From: an uncultured Eubacteriales bacterium | GTDB taxonomy: Bacteria > Bacillota > Clostridia > Monoglobales > Monoglobaceae | DNA length: 14,254 nucleotides | Direction: 5' to 3' | Assembly (NCBI GenBank): GCA_900542675.1 | Contig: UQOT01000052.1 | Location: forward strand, 1-14,254 | Shown here: positions 13,824-14,254 of the stretch, one piece after another | How positions within the stretch are numbered: position 1 is the stretch's first letter | Layout of the letters: each line of letters starts with the position of its first letter | Position numbers and translations under genes: made by a program | The notes under the pieces: generated by a model | The model's input: only the letters and a program-made list of their open reading frames with translations | What the model was told of the DNA's origin: nothing | Databases searched by the model: none

Positions 13824-14254
<431 letters not shown>

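Overview
The window is a stretch of low-to-mid G+C Bacillota chromosome, most likely a gut-type member of class Clostridia. The evidence is the Clostridia-like 5S and 23S rRNA, FabK as the enoyl reductase, strong AGGAGG-type ribosome binding sites, a short ThiI paired with a NifS-type desulfurase, and dispersed inverted repeats of a kind I remember from Clostridiales genomes. The genus cannot be fixed from the sequence alone. Every convincing gene is on the minus strand, so transcription runs from right to left.

From right to left, the window opens with the tail of an rRNA operon: the 3' end of 23S, a 173-base spacer, 5S and a strong intrinsic terminator. Next is a promoter for a cysteine desulfurase and thiI, the sulfur relay for 4-thiouridine in tRNA, followed by cinA. 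Then comes a non-housekeeping island of about 1.2 kb (8402-9621). After it, a perfect consensus promoter drives recA-recX-rimO-pgsA: recombination and its modulator, ribosomal protein S12 modification, and phosphatidylglycerol synthesis. The left third is plsX-fabH-fabK-fabD-fabG, a type II fatty acid synthesis cluster whose fabG runs off the left edge. PlsX and PgsA link acyl chain production to phospholipid synthesis.

The island between cinA and recA is the unusual part. It holds two direct copies, offset by exactly 738 bases, of one unit. Each unit has a 70-residue ribbon-helix-helix-like protein gene on the minus strand and, 80 bases upstream, a divergent promoter with perfect TTGACA-17-TATAAT. 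That promoter leads into a conserved plus-strand leader with no credible ORF. In each copy a pair of inverted half-sites flanks the divergent region, and one half-site fills the spacer between -35 and -10. The core TGRTG/CATCA and its 51-base separation are the same in both copies, while the flanking arms differ between copies yet stay symmetric within a copy. Between and beside the units lie two MITE-like inverted repeat elements and a perfect 10-bp hairpin. No transposase, toxin gene, CRISPR array or tRNA was seen.

My best candidate for an undescribed system is this unit: a self-regulating small DNA-binding protein with a divergent short RNA, duplicated and diversifying its operator. That is inference from sequence layout. 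The housekeeping assignments are secure.
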